Of a stretch of DNA of 64,000 bases, positions 63,606 to 64,000 are shown one piece after another. The stretch is from Bemisia tabaci (lineage: Eukaryota > Arthropoda > Insecta > Hemiptera > Aleyrodidae), in NCBI RefSeq assembly GCF_918797505.1, contig NC_092800.1:6820001-6884000 (forward strand), in the 5' to 3' direction. Positions within the stretch are counted from its first letter, which is position 1, and every line of letters begins with the position of its first letter. Made by a program: the position numbers and the translations under genes. The notes beneath the pieces were generated by a model. That model had not been told where the DNA came from and ran no database searches. It saw only the letters and a list, made by a program, of their open reading frames with translations.

Positions 63606-63759
63606 TGTTGAGCGCGGATGATCGATTATCGATATTTCCCCATTTGAAGCTATAGTAAAGAGTCGATTATGAAGTTGTTCGTTTTTCGATTTATCGATTT
63701 TCTCTTATATGTTTAAATGGCAGAATCGTCAATTTATCGAAAAGCACGCCGCGCCGCTG
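63606..63759. mobile_element. Family B hAT-type MITE, copy 10, diverged
   Basis: Left end eroded (TGTTGAGCGCGGATGATC), internal TATCGATA, right AAAGCACGCCGCGCCGCTG. The central palindrome is reduced to GAAGTTGTTCG. Confidence 0.72.
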
Positions 63760-64000
63760 CCGGAGAGCGGGTGAAGGTGCAGCTGGGAGTGGGTCCGGTG
63801 ATCCGTGAACCCGCTGAAACCGGTGAACCCGCTGAAACCCGGGCACGACGTAGGGGACCCGGCTCAATTCCCGCCCGATTCAATCCGGCTCCGACTGAAA
63901 TCTCATTATGACGAGCGATTCGGTGGATCACGCCCTGTCGCAAATCCCGCCGCGCTAAATCAATAAAGACAGCAGGAGAAGAATCGCCACCGATAAAATC
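63760..64000. other. No gene seen; GC-rich end of window
   Basis: 63770-63900 is GC-rich with the direct repeat AACCCGCTGAAACC(G/C)G. Open frames on both strands show no domain. Any gene would continue beyond the window. Confidence 0.35.

Overview
The window reads as intergenic and intronic DNA of an insect, most likely a hemipteran and possibly a whitefly such as Bemisia tabaci. The species guess rests on my memory of similar dispersed repeats and has not been checked. The DNA is AT-rich. It has introns, insect-type non-LTR retrotransposon fragments and dozens of short palindromic transposon remnants. There are no operons, ribosome binding sites or other prokaryotic features. Almost every open reading frame is short and lies inside a repeat or in random sequence.

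One gene is well supported: a three-exon glycosyltransferase on the + strand (41171-41402, 42654-43064, 49732-50141). All joints are phase 1 and give 350 residues. It has a short N-terminus, one membrane anchor, a DxD-type GT-A sugar-transferase domain (PF04488-like) and a conserved C-terminal block, so it is probably a type II Golgi enzyme. Intron 1 holds six ~160-bp tandem repeats. Intron 2 holds a duplicated, decayed copy of the end of exon 2 with its splice donor, a poly(A)-ended cassette with two unidentified ORFs, and fold-back elements reaching to within 27 bp of the last acceptor. A second, tentative coding exon lies on the - strand at 62251-62428.

The rest is mobile-element debris, grouped here into families. 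Family A: ~253-bp fold-backs with CTGCCG...CGGCAG ends and 4-bp target duplications, about 14 loci. Family B: ~164-bp hAT-type MITEs with CAGTGGCG...CGCCACTG ends and 8-bp duplications, about 11 loci, one amplified into a six-unit array at 30.3-31.1 kb. Family C: 140-bp fold-backs ending GGACTGCATTTTGCAA. Family D: elements ending CACTG(A/G)AAAAA or CACGGAAAAAA, including a 3.6-kb noncoding element at 31.7-35.4 kb. Family E: palindromes with GGACGTATTT ends. Family F: inverted repeats starting GGATTGCATTTTGC. Families G to L: smaller groups. A non-LTR fragment at 2894-3454 sits between perfect 18-bp target duplications inside a family L repeat, and another family L copy at 54.3-54.5 kb lacks the insertion.

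Layout: 0-16 kb, dispersed MITEs and one LINE fragment; 16-31 kb, dense A, B and C families, nested elements, long inverted repeats and a tRNA-like SINE head; 31-36 kb, the large D element and a B cluster; 37-41 kb, mostly featureless; 41-51 kb, the glycosyltransferase gene followed by a LINE 3' end that carries the first AATAAA signals; 51-64 kb, more A, B, C, E and F elements, low-complexity tracts and the tentative - strand exon. I found no new multi-gene system. The most interesting material is repeat biology and its contact with the glycosyltransferase gene.
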